This document shows positions 8,073 through 17,267 of a DNA stretch of 64,000 nucleotides, in pieces. The position numbers and the translations under genes are program-made. How positions within the stretch are numbered: the first letter of the stretch is position 1; each line of letters begins with the position of its first letter. This DNA is from Microbulbifer agarilyticus (GTDB taxonomy: Bacteria; Pseudomonadota; Gammaproteobacteria; Pseudomonadales; Cellvibrionaceae), in assembly GCF_019800665.1 (NCBI RefSeq), contig NZ_JAHVKO010000003.1:744001-808000 (forward strand), read 5' to 3'. The notes beneath the pieces are model-generated. The model was given only the letters and a program-made list of their open reading frames with translations. It was not told the DNA's origin and made no database searches.

Positions 8073-10135
8073 TCGGATTTTGTTCCCGAGGGTTGAATCG
8101 GCTTCCTCATCTTGACATGTTACTGGAAGCGCAGTGCTATTGGTTTGCGCTGCGCCCAGCACAATCTACGACACATATTGCCGGCTGGGGACGCAAGCCC
8201 AGTGCAGCACGTGCGCGAAAGATAGCAGTCGAAGCTGGCTTGCCATTCGTGAGCCTGGAAGATGGCTTTCTGCGCTCCTTTGGCCTGGGTGTGCAGGGTG
8301 CGCTGCTGCACAGCCTGATCGTGGATTACACCGGTATCTATTACGACGCGACGGCACCCAGTGACCTGGAAAACTTTGTCCTTGCGGCAGATTTCTCGGA
8401 CGAAGAGTTGGCGCGTGCGTGCAACGGTATTGAGCTACTGCGAGAGCTCCGCCTGTCGAAATATAACTGTGCGCCGGATGCCCCCGTCACCTGGCCGGAT
8501 GGGCGCCGCAGGGTACTCGTGGTGGACCAGACGTTTGGCGATGCAGCGATTACCTATGGTGGCGCCGACGCGTCGAGTTTTACACAAATGCTGGAAACTG
8601 CCATTGCTGACAACCCGGATGCAGAGGTGGTGGTAAAGGTGCACCCGGATGTAATCGCGGGTAAAAAACGCGGTTATCTGCTGGACGCCGCACGTGAGCA
8701 CGACTGTCGCGTGTGGTCAGAGGACATTTCTCCTTGGGCACTGCTCGATGCGGTGGACAAAGTGTATGTGGTCACCAGCCAGTTTGGATTCGATGCGCTG
8801 CTGGCAGGCAAGCCGGTGTGTTGTTTCGGGATGCCATTTTTTGCTGGCTGGGGGCTAACTGAAGATTTGCAGACGTGTGCGCGGCGCGGGCAACACCGCT
8901 CGTTGGAGCAAGTTTTCGCGGCGGCCTATCTGCGCTATTGCCGATATATCAACCCGTATACGGGCAAGCGTTGCACTTTCGAAGATACGGCTCGGCTGAT
9001 TTCAGAGCAGGTACAGCGAAGCCAGCGCCTCGCCGGATCCTGGTTAGGTGTAGATTTTTCACCGTGGAAACGCGGGTTCGTGGCTGATTTTCTGGCCCGC
9101 CCTAAGCAGTGCCGGTTTGTGAGAAGGCATTCGAATGCTTTCAGCGAGGTGGAGGCAGAGACTAAGGTGGTGGCTTGGGCAAGTAGCTTGACGGAGCCGG
9201 TTGTAACCAAGTGCAGTAACTCCCGGTTACCGCTTTGGCGGCTTGAGGATGGATTCCTGCGGTCGGTGGGTTTGGGGTCCGATCTGGTGCGCCCGCTCTC
9301 GTTGGTTCTGGATAAGCAGGGAATTTATTATGACGCTTCCCGACCGTCTGACCTGGAATCTATTTTAAAGGACGCAGAGCTATCTCCATTGCTCTGTGCT
9401 CGTGCGGCAGTGCTGCGAGAGTCCCTTGTTAGTCGACAGTTGAGTAAATACAACGTAGGTGAGCAGGGTGTGGCTCTGGATTTGCCATCAGACCGGACCA
9501 TTATATTGGTGCCCGGGCAGGTGGAGAGTGATGCATCGATCGCCAGCGGCTCCCCTTGGCTCAAAAGTAATCAGCAGTTATTGGAGCAGGTACGTAGAGC
9601 GAACCCCGATGCTTATATTATTTATAAACCGCACCCTGATGTAGTCGCGGGTGGACGCATTGGGAAGTTGGTTGACGATGCCGGTGTTCTTTACGATCAG
9701 CTGGTAATGGATGCACCAATGCCTGTAGTACTTGCACGAGTGGATGAGCTGCACACGCTTTGTTCTTTGAGTGGCTTCGAGGCGTTACTGCGGGGCGTTA
9801 AGGTCGTGACTTATGGCTTGCCGTTTTATGCCGGTTGGGGGCTGAGTGACGATCGTCTTCTTCGCGGGGGCAGTGACGAAATGCCCAATGCCCTCTCGGA
9901 GTTGGCAATGGTTCGCCGCTGCAAAAGAGCTCGAGGACGGAGCCGCACACTGGACGAGCTGGTAGCCGCAACGTTGATTCTATACCCCACCTATGTGGAT
10001 CCGCACCGTGGCGACATCGTGGATGTCGAAACTGCGGTGCAGTTGTTGGAGTCCCAACGACAGGGCTCGTCTTATCTCAGCTGGTGGCGACGTGGGCTTT
10101 ATCGCATCGTTCGCAACCAATTTTTCAAGAAGTAG
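8063..10135 (+). CDS. kpsC: Capsule polysaccharide Kdo transferase KpsC
   Basis: KpsC builds the poly-beta-Kdo linker on a lyso-phosphatidylglycerol acceptor for ABC-exported (group 2) capsules, at the inner face of the cytoplasmic membrane. The 690-residue chain is an internal duplication: LEDGFLRSFGLG at about 66-77 recurs as LEDGFLRSVGLG at about 394-405, each followed by a YYDA...P.DLE block, and each half has a KxHPDVxAG strand. This is the expected two-transferase architecture (GT99/GT107 in the literature). The start is a GTG at 8063 that overlaps the upstream gene; a GGCGAGGC stretch lies just upstream. Together with kpsS downstream it fixes the locus type. Confidence 0.93.
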   Translation: MPLIGFCSRGLNRLPHLDMLLEAQCYWFALRPAQSTTHIAGWGRKPSAARARKIAVEAGLPFVSLEDGFLRSFGLGVQGALLHSLIVDYTGIYYDATAPSDLENFVLAADFSDEELARACNGIELLRELRLSKYNCAPDAPVTWPDGRRRVLVVDQTFGDAAITYGGADASSFTQMLETAIADNPDAEVVVKVHPDVIAGKKRGYLLDAAREHDCRVWSEDISPWALLDAVDKVYVVTSQFGFDALLAGKPVCCFGMPFFAGWGLTEDLQTCARRGQHRSLEQVFAAAYLRYCRYINPYTGKRCTFEDTARLISEQVQRSQRLAGSWLGVDFSPWKRGFVADFLARPKQCRFVRRHSNAFSEVEAETKVVAWASSLTEPVVTKCSNSRLPLWRLEDGFLRSVGLGSDLVRPLSLVLDKQGIYYDASRPSDLESILKDAELSPLLCARAAVLRESLVSRQLSKYNVGEQGVALDLPSDRTIILVPGQVESDASIASGSPWLKSNQQLLEQVRRANPDAYIIYKPHPDVVAGGRIGKLVDDAGVLYDQLVMDAPMPVVLARVDELHTLCSLSGFEALLRGVKVVTYGLPFYAGWGLSDDRLLRGGSDEMPNALSELAMVRRCKRARGRSRTLDELVAATLILYPTYVDPHRGDIVDVETAVQLLESQRQGSSYLSWWRRGLYRIVRNQFFKK

Positions 10136-10151
10136 TCGCGGGTCATTGCGC

Positions 10152-11183
10152 GTGAATTCCAGATTTCTCAAGAAAATTTATCTTCTGCCCAAATGGCTCC
10201 TCGAATTGGTTTCATGGGGTAAGAGCTTTAAGAACAATCCCATTATTGGCAGTTTCGGGCTCAATCGTTGTGGGCTTCACGTTGCCCGGGTAGTGATTGC
10301 GCACGGCTTATTCCGTTTTCGACTGCTCCTGTTGTCACCGCTGATTCCCGCAGAAGATCGCCGTCATTTCCGTAAATACGGCTTTGTCCTCAAACACAGC
10401 TTTCTCTCCAGTGACAATTTTGAAAAATTGGCGCATGAATTGCAGAGCTATGAAAACGGTGGCCGGGAGTTTGTTGAGGGCACCACGCTAACCCAGCGAG
10501 TGTTTCTTACTGGCGCAGAGCGAGAAAAAATGCCCTCAATTCGTGCGCTTATCGAGAATCCGAAGCTCGACCGATTAATGCGCTATTGCTCGTCCAAGAA
10601 TCGTCGCCCGCTGTACTATGTGGAAAACCTGTGTAATCACGCGAATGTGGTGCCGCGTCCGGATCCGCAACGGGACATGCACGCAGATACCTTCCATCCC
10701 TGTGTAAAAGGGTGGCTGTATCTGGATGCAACTGACGACCTGAATGGGCCGTTTGTGTATGTACCGGGTTCCCACCGGTTGAGTTGGCGCCGCCTGAAGT
10801 GGGAGTACCGGCAGAGCCTGGAGGCGAGCAAGCGCGGTGAAGCGCGCGATCCGCAGAGATACTGGGATGGGTCTTTCCGAGTAACTACGGCAGATCTTGA
10901 GGAAATGGGATTTGAATCCAAAGCCCTCCATGTACCCGCGAATACGCTTTTGGTCGCGAATGTATACGGCTTTCATCGCCGTGGTGAGGCGCGAGAGCCG
11001 TCGCACCGTATGACGGTGTGGATGCAAGCCAGGGACAACCCATTCAATCCATTATTTACCTTGTGGCCGAGCTCGACGGCGGCAGTGTTTGAATGGGGGT
11101 GGTCGAAAGTGCTGCAAAAACTGGATAAGGCAAAACTCGCCAGCGGTGAACAGCGCAATTTTGTCGGTAAATTCACCCGTTAG
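10152..11183 (+). CDS. Phytanoyl-CoA dioxygenase (PhyH)-family protein in capsule locus
   Basis: The protein looks like a non-heme iron(II), 2-oxoglutarate-dependent dioxygenase of the PhyH family. The metal-binding triad is visible: an HxD in DMHADTFHP near residue 176 and a distal His in FHRRGE near 275, followed by an Arg in SHRMTVWM suited to bind 2-oxoglutarate. PGSHR precedes the distal region. The frame runs back to 9993 inside kpsC; the GTG at 10152 (giving 343 residues) is preferred because it removes the overlap, and TTG at 10146 is possible. The N-terminal 70 residues are basic and hydrophobic and may touch the membrane. Lying between kpsC and kpsS, it may hydroxylate a sugar or lipid part of the capsule; the substrate is unknown. 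Confidence 0.75.
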   Translation: MNSRFLKKIYLLPKWLLELVSWGKSFKNNPIIGSFGLNRCGLHVARVVIAHGLFRFRLLLLSPLIPAEDRRHFRKYGFVLKHSFLSSDNFEKLAHELQSYENGGREFVEGTTLTQRVFLTGAEREKMPSIRALIENPKLDRLMRYCSSKNRRPLYYVENLCNHANVVPRPDPQRDMHADTFHPCVKGWLYLDATDDLNGPFVYVPGSHRLSWRRLKWEYRQSLEASKRGEARDPQRYWDGSFRVTTADLEEMGFESKALHVPANTLLVANVYGFHRRGEAREPSHRMTVWMQARDNPFNPLFTLWPSSTAAVFEWGWSKVLQKLDKAKLASGEQRNFVGKFTR

Positions 11184-11395
11184 AGTCTCGTTCTAGCTAG
11201 CTAAAACAAGACAATCGTCAAATATAAGAGTATAGTTTTGCGCCAGTTATGCGGTTTATATCGCAAATTTTGGCGTATTTTGCTTGTTTTTCGACTCTGC
11301 TTGGTCGTTCTTGTTGTTTTTAGGTGCGGGGGTTGCCCGCGCGTGTTTAGTGCCCCGGGGGGCGGCGAGTTTCGCCGTGGGGCTAAGTGGGGAAA

Positions 11396-12646
11396 ATGTC
11401 AGGGGTTGTATTTTTGCAGGGGCCACATGGTCCTTTCTTTGCCCGTTGTGCCCGTTATTTCTCCGCACGGGGCATTGAAACTCATAAGATAAACTTCAAC
11501 GGTGGGGACCGTTTATTCGGCTGGGCCGACCACCAGGTGGACTATGTGGGTGGGCAAGCTGGCTGGCCAGAGTTTTTTGCCGGTTACTTGCGGCGGAACG
11601 ATATTCGTGCGGTGGTTGTGTACGGCGATTGCCGGTATTACCACCGTAAGGCACGAACAGTTTGCGATGAATTGGGCGTCAGCTTCTGGGCTTGTGAAGA
11701 GGGCTACTTGCGCCCTGACTTCGTCACCCTTGAGCAGGGAGGCGTAAACGCATTTTCTGGTGTCGACTGGTCCCGTGATGCCATTGAGCGGTATGTACCT
11801 CAAGGCCGCTCGCCCTCGTTAAAAGTCGGTAGGACTTTTTGGCAGAGGGCCCGCTATGCCATTTGTTATTACTTTGCCGTCATTGTCTATGGGTTGCGCT
11901 TTAACCATTACCGTCACCACCGCCCAAGGGCTTGGTGGCAGGAAGCTGGATGCTGGTTGCGGAGTTTTTATCGCAAAGGTCTCTACCGCATAACCGAGCG
12001 TAACTACACGGAAGCGCTGGTACAGCGTCATGGCGGAGAGTTCTTCCTTTTTCCCTTACAAACTGCGGATGACTTTCAGGTTCGCGAGCACTCTGATGTG
12101 CATTCGCTGGAAGATTCGATTAGAGATGTGATTGCGTCTTTCGCTCTTAATGCAGCGAATAAAGATATTCTGGTGATCAAGCACCATCCCATGGATCGAG
12201 GCTTTTGCCACTATGGCAAATTGATTCAGCGTGCTGCGCGCGATTCGGGTGTAGATGGACGTGTGGCATATTGCCATGATCTGCACTTACCTACGCTGTT
12301 GGACCACGCCAAAGGTGTGGTGACAATTAACAGCACGGTAGGAATCTCAGCACTGTTGCACCGGGTGCCGACGATCACGTTGGGGCGCGCTCTTTACGAT
12401 ATTCCGGGAATGACCCATCAAGGCGAGTTGTCGAATTTTTGGACGGAACCAGAGCCTGTAGATATGGTGCTGTTTCGTGCTTTCCGTACCTACCTGTATG
12501 AGCAGACCCAGCTGGACGGTAGCTTTTCCAAACATATCGATTTCACTGTTCCTCAGATGATGGCGCGTATGTTGCCATCACTTAAAGCCGCACAAGCATC
12601 TGTTGACGACGCTGTTTCTGTCGATGATGAAGTGCTCGCCGCTTGA
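11396..12646 (+). CDS. kpsS: Capsule polysaccharide Kdo transferase KpsS
   Basis: KpsS adds the first Kdo to lyso-phosphatidylglycerol, after which KpsC extends the linker. The N-terminus VVFLQGPHGPFF.RCARYF and the CEEGYLRPDFVTLE segment (about 104-117) are characteristic of KpsS, and IKHHPMDRG with a later INSTVGISAL (about 307-316) gives the donor-binding part. The ATG at 11396 is chosen over an in-frame GTG at 11387 because a GTGGGG stretch sits just before it. The product is 416 residues, usual for the family. About 210 bases separate it from the dioxygenase gene, with no recognisable gene in the gap. Confidence 0.9.
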   Translation: MSGVVFLQGPHGPFFARCARYFSARGIETHKINFNGGDRLFGWADHQVDYVGGQAGWPEFFAGYLRRNDIRAVVVYGDCRYYHRKARTVCDELGVSFWACEEGYLRPDFVTLEQGGVNAFSGVDWSRDAIERYVPQGRSPSLKVGRTFWQRARYAICYYFAVIVYGLRFNHYRHHRPRAWWQEAGCWLRSFYRKGLYRITERNYTEALVQRHGGEFFLFPLQTADDFQVREHSDVHSLEDSIRDVIASFALNAANKDILVIKHHPMDRGFCHYGKLIQRAARDSGVDGRVAYCHDLHLPTLLDHAKGVVTINSTVGISALLHRVPTITLGRALYDIPGMTHQGELSNFWTEPEPVDMVLFRAFRTYLYEQTQLDGSFSKHIDFTVPQMMARMLPSLKAAQASVDDAVSVDDEVLAA

Positions 12647-12848
12647 TTCACCGCAACCCTTGGGGTAGAAAATTGTAAACGGGGAGTGCTACAGCTAGCG
12701 CAGCTCAAGTATTCGGGGCGGCTCATTACCGCTCGATGGATGGTCACAAACGACTCCCAAGCGTGACATAATGGGGCTTAAATGCCGCCTCTTTTTATTA
12801 GAGTGGTGGGGGTGTCCGTTAGTGCTATTTCTGTAACAGAATAAATTT

Positions 12849-14264
12849 ATGATTTTACCGGTAATAATGGCCGGCGGCTCAGGTTCTCGCTTATGGCCGC
12901 TTTCGCGCAAACTTCATCCGAAACAGTTCCTGCCGCTCACGGATGATGCGACTATGTTGCAAAACACCTGTGCGCGATTGGAGGGCATTGAATCGCAGCC
13001 ACCATTGCTAATATGTGGCGATGATCACCGCTTTATCGTGGCCGAGCAGCTGCGCGAGGTAGGTCAGGCTCATAGTGGGATCTTACTCGAGCCTGCAGGC
13101 CGCAATACCGCTCCAGCGGTAGCGTTGGCAGCGCTAAGGGCCATGGCCGGGGGGGCGGAAGATCCGTTGCTGCTGGTATTGGCCGCAGATCACGCAATAA
13201 AAGACGTAGCCGCCTTCCAGGCTGCGGTGATGCGTGCGGTTCCTCACGCCGAGGCTGGCAAACTGGTGACCTTTGGTATTGTGCCCTCGGCTGCCGAAAC
13301 CGGTTACGGCTATATCAACAAGGCAAGGGCCGTAGATGAGGCTGAGACCGCGTTTGTGGTTCAGCAGTTTGTAGAAAAGCCTGACCTAGCTACCGCAGAG
13401 AAATACGTGAGTTCTGGTGAATTTTACTGGAACAGCGGCCTGTTCCTGTTCCGTGCCAGTCGTTTCATCGAAGAATTGTCTAAATATTGCCCGGATATCC
13501 TTGAGGCTTGTGAGAAAGCCATGCAGGGTGCCACCTTTGATGTCGATTTCGTGCGCCCCGCAAGTGAGGCCTTTCTGGCCTGTACCGATGAGTCTATTGA
13601 TTATGCCGTTATGGAGCATACCCGCGATGCAGTGGTCGTGCCGATGGATTGCGGTTGGAATGATCTGGGTTCTTGGTCTGCACTTTGGGAAGTGTCTGAG
13701 AAGGACGAGCAGGGTAATACGTCGAAGGGTGATGTTATCCTGGAAGATAGCCATAATTGCTATGTGCAGAGCGACAGTAAGCTAATTGCTACTGTTGGCC
13801 TGAATGATATTGTGGTGGTAGAAAGTGATGATGCGGTACTGGTTGCCGCTAAAGATCGCGTACAGGATATTAAGAAGGTGGTTGAACGCCTCAAGGCCGA
13901 AAATCGCTCGGAAGCGCAATTGCATCGTAAAGTCTACCGCCCGTGGGGCTATTACGACTCCGTTGATTTCGGTGAGCGTTTCCAAGTGAAGCGCATCGTA
14001 GTAAGCCCGGGAGCGCAACTTAGTCTGCAAATGCACCATCATCGTGCGGAACATTGGATCGTGGTGTCCGGTACCGCGAGCGTGACCTGTGGTGAAAAAG
14101 AGTTTTTGGTGACAGAAAACCAGAGCACGTATATCCCGCTTGGCGTAGTCCACCGTCTCGAAAACCCGGGGACAATTCCGCTGGAATTGATCGAGGTGCA
14201 GTCCGGCTCTTACCTGGGGGAGGACGATATCGTCCGCTTTGAGGATCGGTACGCGCGTACCTAA
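12849..14264 (+). CDS. manC: Mannose-1-phosphate guanylyltransferase / mannose-6-phosphate isomerase
   Basis: This bifunctional enzyme converts fructose-6-P to mannose-6-P and joins mannose-1-P to GTP, supplying GDP-mannose. The 471-residue length is typical of the type II bifunctional form (also called AlgA or CpsB). The pyrophosphorylase motif [14 protein letters not shown] is at 8-21, with FVEKPD in the sugar-binding part. A cupin isomerase domain at the C-terminus has [15 protein letters not shown] near 393-408. About 200 bases lie between kpsS and the ATG, so it may have its own promoter. GDP-mannose or its derivatives are therefore likely capsule building blocks; the phosphomannomutase gene is not in the window. 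Confidence 0.95.
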   Translation: MILPVIMAGGSGSRLWPLSRKLHPKQFLPLTDDATMLQNTCARLEGIESQPPLLICGDDHRFIVAEQLREVGQAHSGILLEPAGRNTAPAVALAALRAMAGGAEDPLLLVLAADHAIKDVAAFQAAVMRAVPHAEAGKLVTFGIVPSAAETGYGYINKARAVDEAETAFVVQQFVEKPDLATAEKYVSSGEFYWNSGLFLFRASRFIEELSKYCPDILEACEKAMQGATFDVDFVRPASEAFLACTDESIDYAVMEHTRDAVVVPMDCGWNDLGSWSALWEVSEKDEQGNTSKGDVILEDSHNCYVQSDSKLIATVGLNDIVVVESDDAVLVAAKDRVQDIKKVVERLKAENRSEAQLHRKVYRPWGYYDSVDFGERFQVKRIVVSPGAQLSLQMHHHRAEHWIVVSGTASVTCGEKEFLVTENQSTYIPLGVVHRLENPGTIPLELIEVQSGSYLGEDDIVRFEDRYART

Positions 14265-14372
14265 TAAGCTCTTTTGTGCTGATTAAGTGCCTCGGTTCGG
14301 GTATGCCGGAGTTGTTCAGGTTTGTGTATATGCACACCTTGAATACGTAAAAGAGGACAGCGTAGAGCTCGC

Positions 14373-15113
14373 ATGATCGATCTGCATTGCCACCTTCTCC
14401 CGGGTATCGACGACGGTGCCCGGGACCTCGACCAGGCGCTGGTGCTCGCCCGCGCCGCGGTTGCCGATGGCATTACTCACATCGTGGCCACACCGCATAT
14501 TCACTCCGGCCGTTTTCCTAATACTCTGTCGACCATATCTAAAGCGCACCGCCAGCTGGTCTCCGCGCTGGATACAGCCGAGATCCCACTGCATGTGGGT
14601 ATGGCGGCAGAAATTCGCCTGTCCGAAGAAATCCTGAATATGGTGATTCTGAAACAGGTACCTTTTTTGGGCGAATGGGGCGACGAAAAGGTCCTGCTGC
14701 TGGAACTGCCACACAGCCATATCCCGCCGGGTACCGAACAGTTGATCCGCTGGCTGCGCAAGCAAAAGGTCCGTCCGATGATTGCGCACCCGGAGCGCAA
14801 CAAGGATGTGATCCGCGATTTCAATAAGGTGATGCCGCTGGCGGACGAGGGTTGCCTGTTCCAGGTAACTTCCGGCGCCGTATCTGGTCATTTTGGCGAG
14901 CCGGCACAAAAGCGTTCCATCGAGATGCTGGAGAATGAGCTGGTCACCATACTAGCCACCGATGCCCACCATGAAGTACGCCGTCCGCCAGCGCTGAAGG
15001 CAGGCCGAGAGGCTGCGGCTAAGGTAGTCGGTGAAGAGAAGGCCTGGCAGCTGGTGCGCGATAACCCGGGTAAGATCGCTGCGATGCACTTCGCCCATCA
15101 CAAGACCTTTTGA
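14373..15113 (+). CDS. PHP-type tyrosine-protein phosphatase (CpsB/CapC/YwqE family)
   Basis: Members of this family are manganese-dependent phosphatases that remove phosphate from autokinases controlling polysaccharide chain length. The 246-residue protein has the complete PHP metal set: HCH at 5-7, TPHIH at 40-44, an IAHPERN strand at about 137-143, and TDAHH at about 197. GIDDGA (11-16) is also a family hallmark. It lies 108 bases after manC at the end of the polysaccharide locus. No tyrosine autokinase is in the window, so its partner must be elsewhere. The family is more common in Gram-positive and Wzy-type systems, so its presence beside kpsC/kpsS is noteworthy. Confidence 0.88.
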   Translation: MIDLHCHLLPGIDDGARDLDQALVLARAAVADGITHIVATPHIHSGRFPNTLSTISKAHRQLVSALDTAEIPLHVGMAAEIRLSEEILNMVILKQVPFLGEWGDEKVLLLELPHSHIPPGTEQLIRWLRKQKVRPMIAHPERNKDVIRDFNKVMPLADEGCLFQVTSGAVSGHFGEPAQKRSIEMLENELVTILATDAHHEVRRPPALKAGREAAAKVVGEEKAWQLVRDNPGKIAAMHFAHHKTF

Positions 15114-15284
15114 CCGCCACGTCGAGCGGAGATTGGTCGACCACCGGGTTCGCAAGCACGTGACCGACATGTTCAGGTTCTACGGTCTCGAACAAAATCT
15201 ACCGGTTAAAAAATAAACTGGCCTTCTCGGGCTAAACTGTTAGACTGCGCAGCCTTTTAAAGGCCAATCCGGCCCCTCAAGTAC

Positions 15285-15299
15285 CGGCGTTAGACGCCG
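15285..15299. promoter_or_regulatory. Small perfect hairpin in the deaD leader
   Basis: CGGCGT and ACGCCG form a 6-bp stem with a 3-base loop, ending 16 bases before the deaD start codon. In mRNA it would lie close to the ribosome binding region. A role in temperature-dependent or autogenous control of this RNA helicase is only inferred. Confidence 0.35.
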
Positions 15300-15315
15300 C
15301 AAGTGATTCCCAAAT

Positions 15316-17172
15316 ATGACCGATACCCCCACGGCCACTGGCTTTGACCAGTTGGGCCTGCCTGCTGAAATCCTCGACGCTGTCACCAAACTTGGCTACG
15401 AAACCCCATCCCCGATTCAGGCAAAGACCATCCCGTCTCTGCTGGAAGGGCGCGATGTACTGGGCCAGGCACAGACAGGAACGGGCAAAACAGCGGCATT
15501 CGCGCTCCCTCTACTGGCGAGTCTGGATCTGAAGAGCAAACGCCCTCAGGCACTGGTGCTGGCACCTACCCGAGAACTGGCCATTCAGGTGGCCGAGGCC
15601 TGCCAGTCCTACGCGGCTAACCTCAAAGGTTTCCACGTTGCGCCTATTTATGGTGGCGCCGACTACCGCGGCCAAATCCAACAACTGAAGCGCGGTGTGC
15701 AGCTGGTAGTGGGCACCCCGGGCCGTGTGATGGATCACATGCGCAAAGGCACCCTGGATCTGTCTGGCCTGAAGACTCTGGTCCTCGACGAAGCCGACGA
15801 AATGCTGCGCATGGGCTTTATCGACGACGTGGAGTGGGTACTGGAGCAGATTCCAGAAGAGCGCCAGATCGCGCTGTTCTCCGCCACCATGCCTCGTGAG
15901 ATCGCCAAGATTGCCCGCGACCACCTGGACAACCCGGCGGACGTGAAGATCAAGGTCAAGACCGAGACTGCAGAAACCATTCGCCAGCGCTACTGGCCGG
16001 TGGGCGGCCTGCACAAGCTGGACGCGCTGACCCGAATTCTCGAAGCCGAGCCGGTAGATGCCACCATCATCTTTGTGCGCACCAAGAACACCACCGTCGA
16101 GCTGGCCGACAAACTGGCCGCGCGCGGTTTTGCCTCTTCTGCCCTGAACGGCGATATGGCGCAGAACCTGCGTGAGCAGGTGATCGACAAGTTGAAGGCC
16201 GGCAAGCTGGATATCGTTGTGGCCACCGACGTGGCCGCCCGTGGCCTGGATGTGAAGCGCATCAGCCACGTGATCAACTACGACATCCCTTACGACACCG
16301 AAGCCTACATTCACCGTATTGGCCGCACCGGCCGTGCGGGCCGCGAAGGTGATGCGATTCTGTTTGTGGCCCCGCGCGAGCGCCGCATGCTGCGCATTAT
16401 CGAGCGCGCAACCAAGAAGCCGATCGAGCGTCTGGAGCTGCCTACCGCGAAAGCGGTCAACGCGTCGCGTATGGAAAAATTCCGCCAGCGCATTAGCGAT
16501 ACCCTTGGTGGTGAAGGTGACCTGGCTCCGTTCCGCGATCTCGTGGATCAGTTCTTGGCAGACAATGAAGTGGACCCGCTGGATGTAGCTGCGGCACTGG
16601 CTGCCATGGCGCAGGGCGACCAGCCGCTGCTGCTGGACGAGCGCGAGCCTAAGCAGCGTGACTTTAATGATCGGAATGACCGCGACGACCGCCGCCGCGA
16701 TCGTGATGGCGACCGCAAGCGCGAACGCAAAGGTGGTTACGAAAAGGACAAGCGTATGCCGCCGCCCGATGAAGGCAAAGAGCGTTTCCGCATTGATGTG
16801 GGCCGCGAGCACGGCGTGCGCCCGGGCAGTGTGGTTGGTGCCATTGCTAATGAAGTAGAGCTGGACAGCTCTTACATCGGCCGCATCGAAATCTACCCGG
16901 AATACACCACCGTCGACCTGCCGGAAGGTATGCCGAAAGAGATCTTCCAGCACCTGAAAAAGGTGCGGGTAAACGGCCGCCCGATGAACATTTCCAAGTA
17001 CGACCCGAATGCGGCGGACAGCGGAAAACCGTTCAAGAAAAGCGGTTCTTTCAAGAAACGCAAGTTCGAAGGTAAGCCTGAAGGCAAACATGGTGGTAAA
17101 CACGGCGGCAAGCACGGCGATAAGCCGCACCACAAGTCTGGCAAGCCAAAACAGCATCGCGACCGCGACTGA
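15316..17172 (+). CDS. deaD: ATP-dependent RNA helicase DeaD (CsdA)
   Basis: DeaD is a DEAD-box helicase that unwinds RNA during ribosome assembly and mRNA turnover, chiefly in the cold. Motif I AQTGTGKT (about 53-60), DEAD in VLDEADEML (about 156-164), SAT, and motif VI RIGRTGRAGR (about 334-343) are all present. Residues about 440-480 are a charged linker rich in Arg and Asp. A DbpA-type RNA-binding domain follows (about 490-565, FRIDVGREHGVRPGSVVGAI...SYIGRI). The tail is very basic with repeated GGKH units. At 618 residues it is typical of the CsdA subfamily. It stands alone, with a strong hairpin terminator after it. Confidence 0.96.
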   Translation: MTDTPTATGFDQLGLPAEILDAVTKLGYETPSPIQAKTIPSLLEGRDVLGQAQTGTGKTAAFALPLLASLDLKSKRPQALVLAPTRELAIQVAEACQSYAANLKGFHVAPIYGGADYRGQIQQLKRGVQLVVGTPGRVMDHMRKGTLDLSGLKTLVLDEADEMLRMGFIDDVEWVLEQIPEERQIALFSATMPREIAKIARDHLDNPADVKIKVKTETAETIRQRYWPVGGLHKLDALTRILEAEPVDATIIFVRTKNTTVELADKLAARGFASSALNGDMAQNLREQVIDKLKAGKLDIVVATDVAARGLDVKRISHVINYDIPYDTEAYIHRIGRTGRAGREGDAILFVAPRERRMLRIIERATKKPIERLELPTAKAVNASRMEKFRQRISDTLGGEGDLAPFRDLVDQFLADNEVDPLDVAAALAAMAQGDQPLLLDEREPKQRDFNDRNDRDDRRRDRDGDRKRERKGGYEKDKRMPPPDEGKERFRIDVGREHGVRPGSVVGAIANEVELDSSYIGRIEIYPEYTTVDLPEGMPKEIFQHLKKVRVNGRPMNISKYDPNAADSGKPFKKSGSFKKRKFEGKPEGKHGGKHGGKHGDKPHHKSGKPKQHRDRD

Positions 17173-17190
17173 TTCAGGCTTACAGGGCAA

Positions 17191-17222
17191 ATAAAAAAGG
17201 GCACCAGATGGTGCCCTTTTTC
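17191..17222. terminator. Bidirectional terminator between deaD and cytochrome b561
   Basis: AGGGCACC and GGTGCCCT pair around an AGAT loop, flanked by an A-run on the left and a T-run on the right. It can end deaD on the + strand and the b561 gene on the - strand. Confidence 0.88.
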
Positions 17223-17267
17223 TTTGCCTGCAATATGTCAGTTATTTGACCCTGTTGTTTGGCTGGG

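Noticed and set aside
8063..10135. Internal duplication in kpsC as a novel fusion
   Set aside because: Two related transferase halves are the normal architecture of KpsC.
9993..10151. Upstream extension of the PhyH-type protein into kpsC
   Set aside because: The added residues are a frame-shifted shadow of the kpsC end and have no conserved features.
11238..11492. Short hydrophobic open frame between the dioxygenase gene and kpsS
   Set aside because: Overlaps the kpsS start, lacks a good start signal and has Cys/Gly/Arg-rich composition without conserved features.
15511..17190. Long open frame (559 codons) antisense to deaD
   Set aside because: It mirrors the codon pattern of a strongly supported DEAD-box helicase and encodes no recognisable domain; a shadow of a GC-rich gene.
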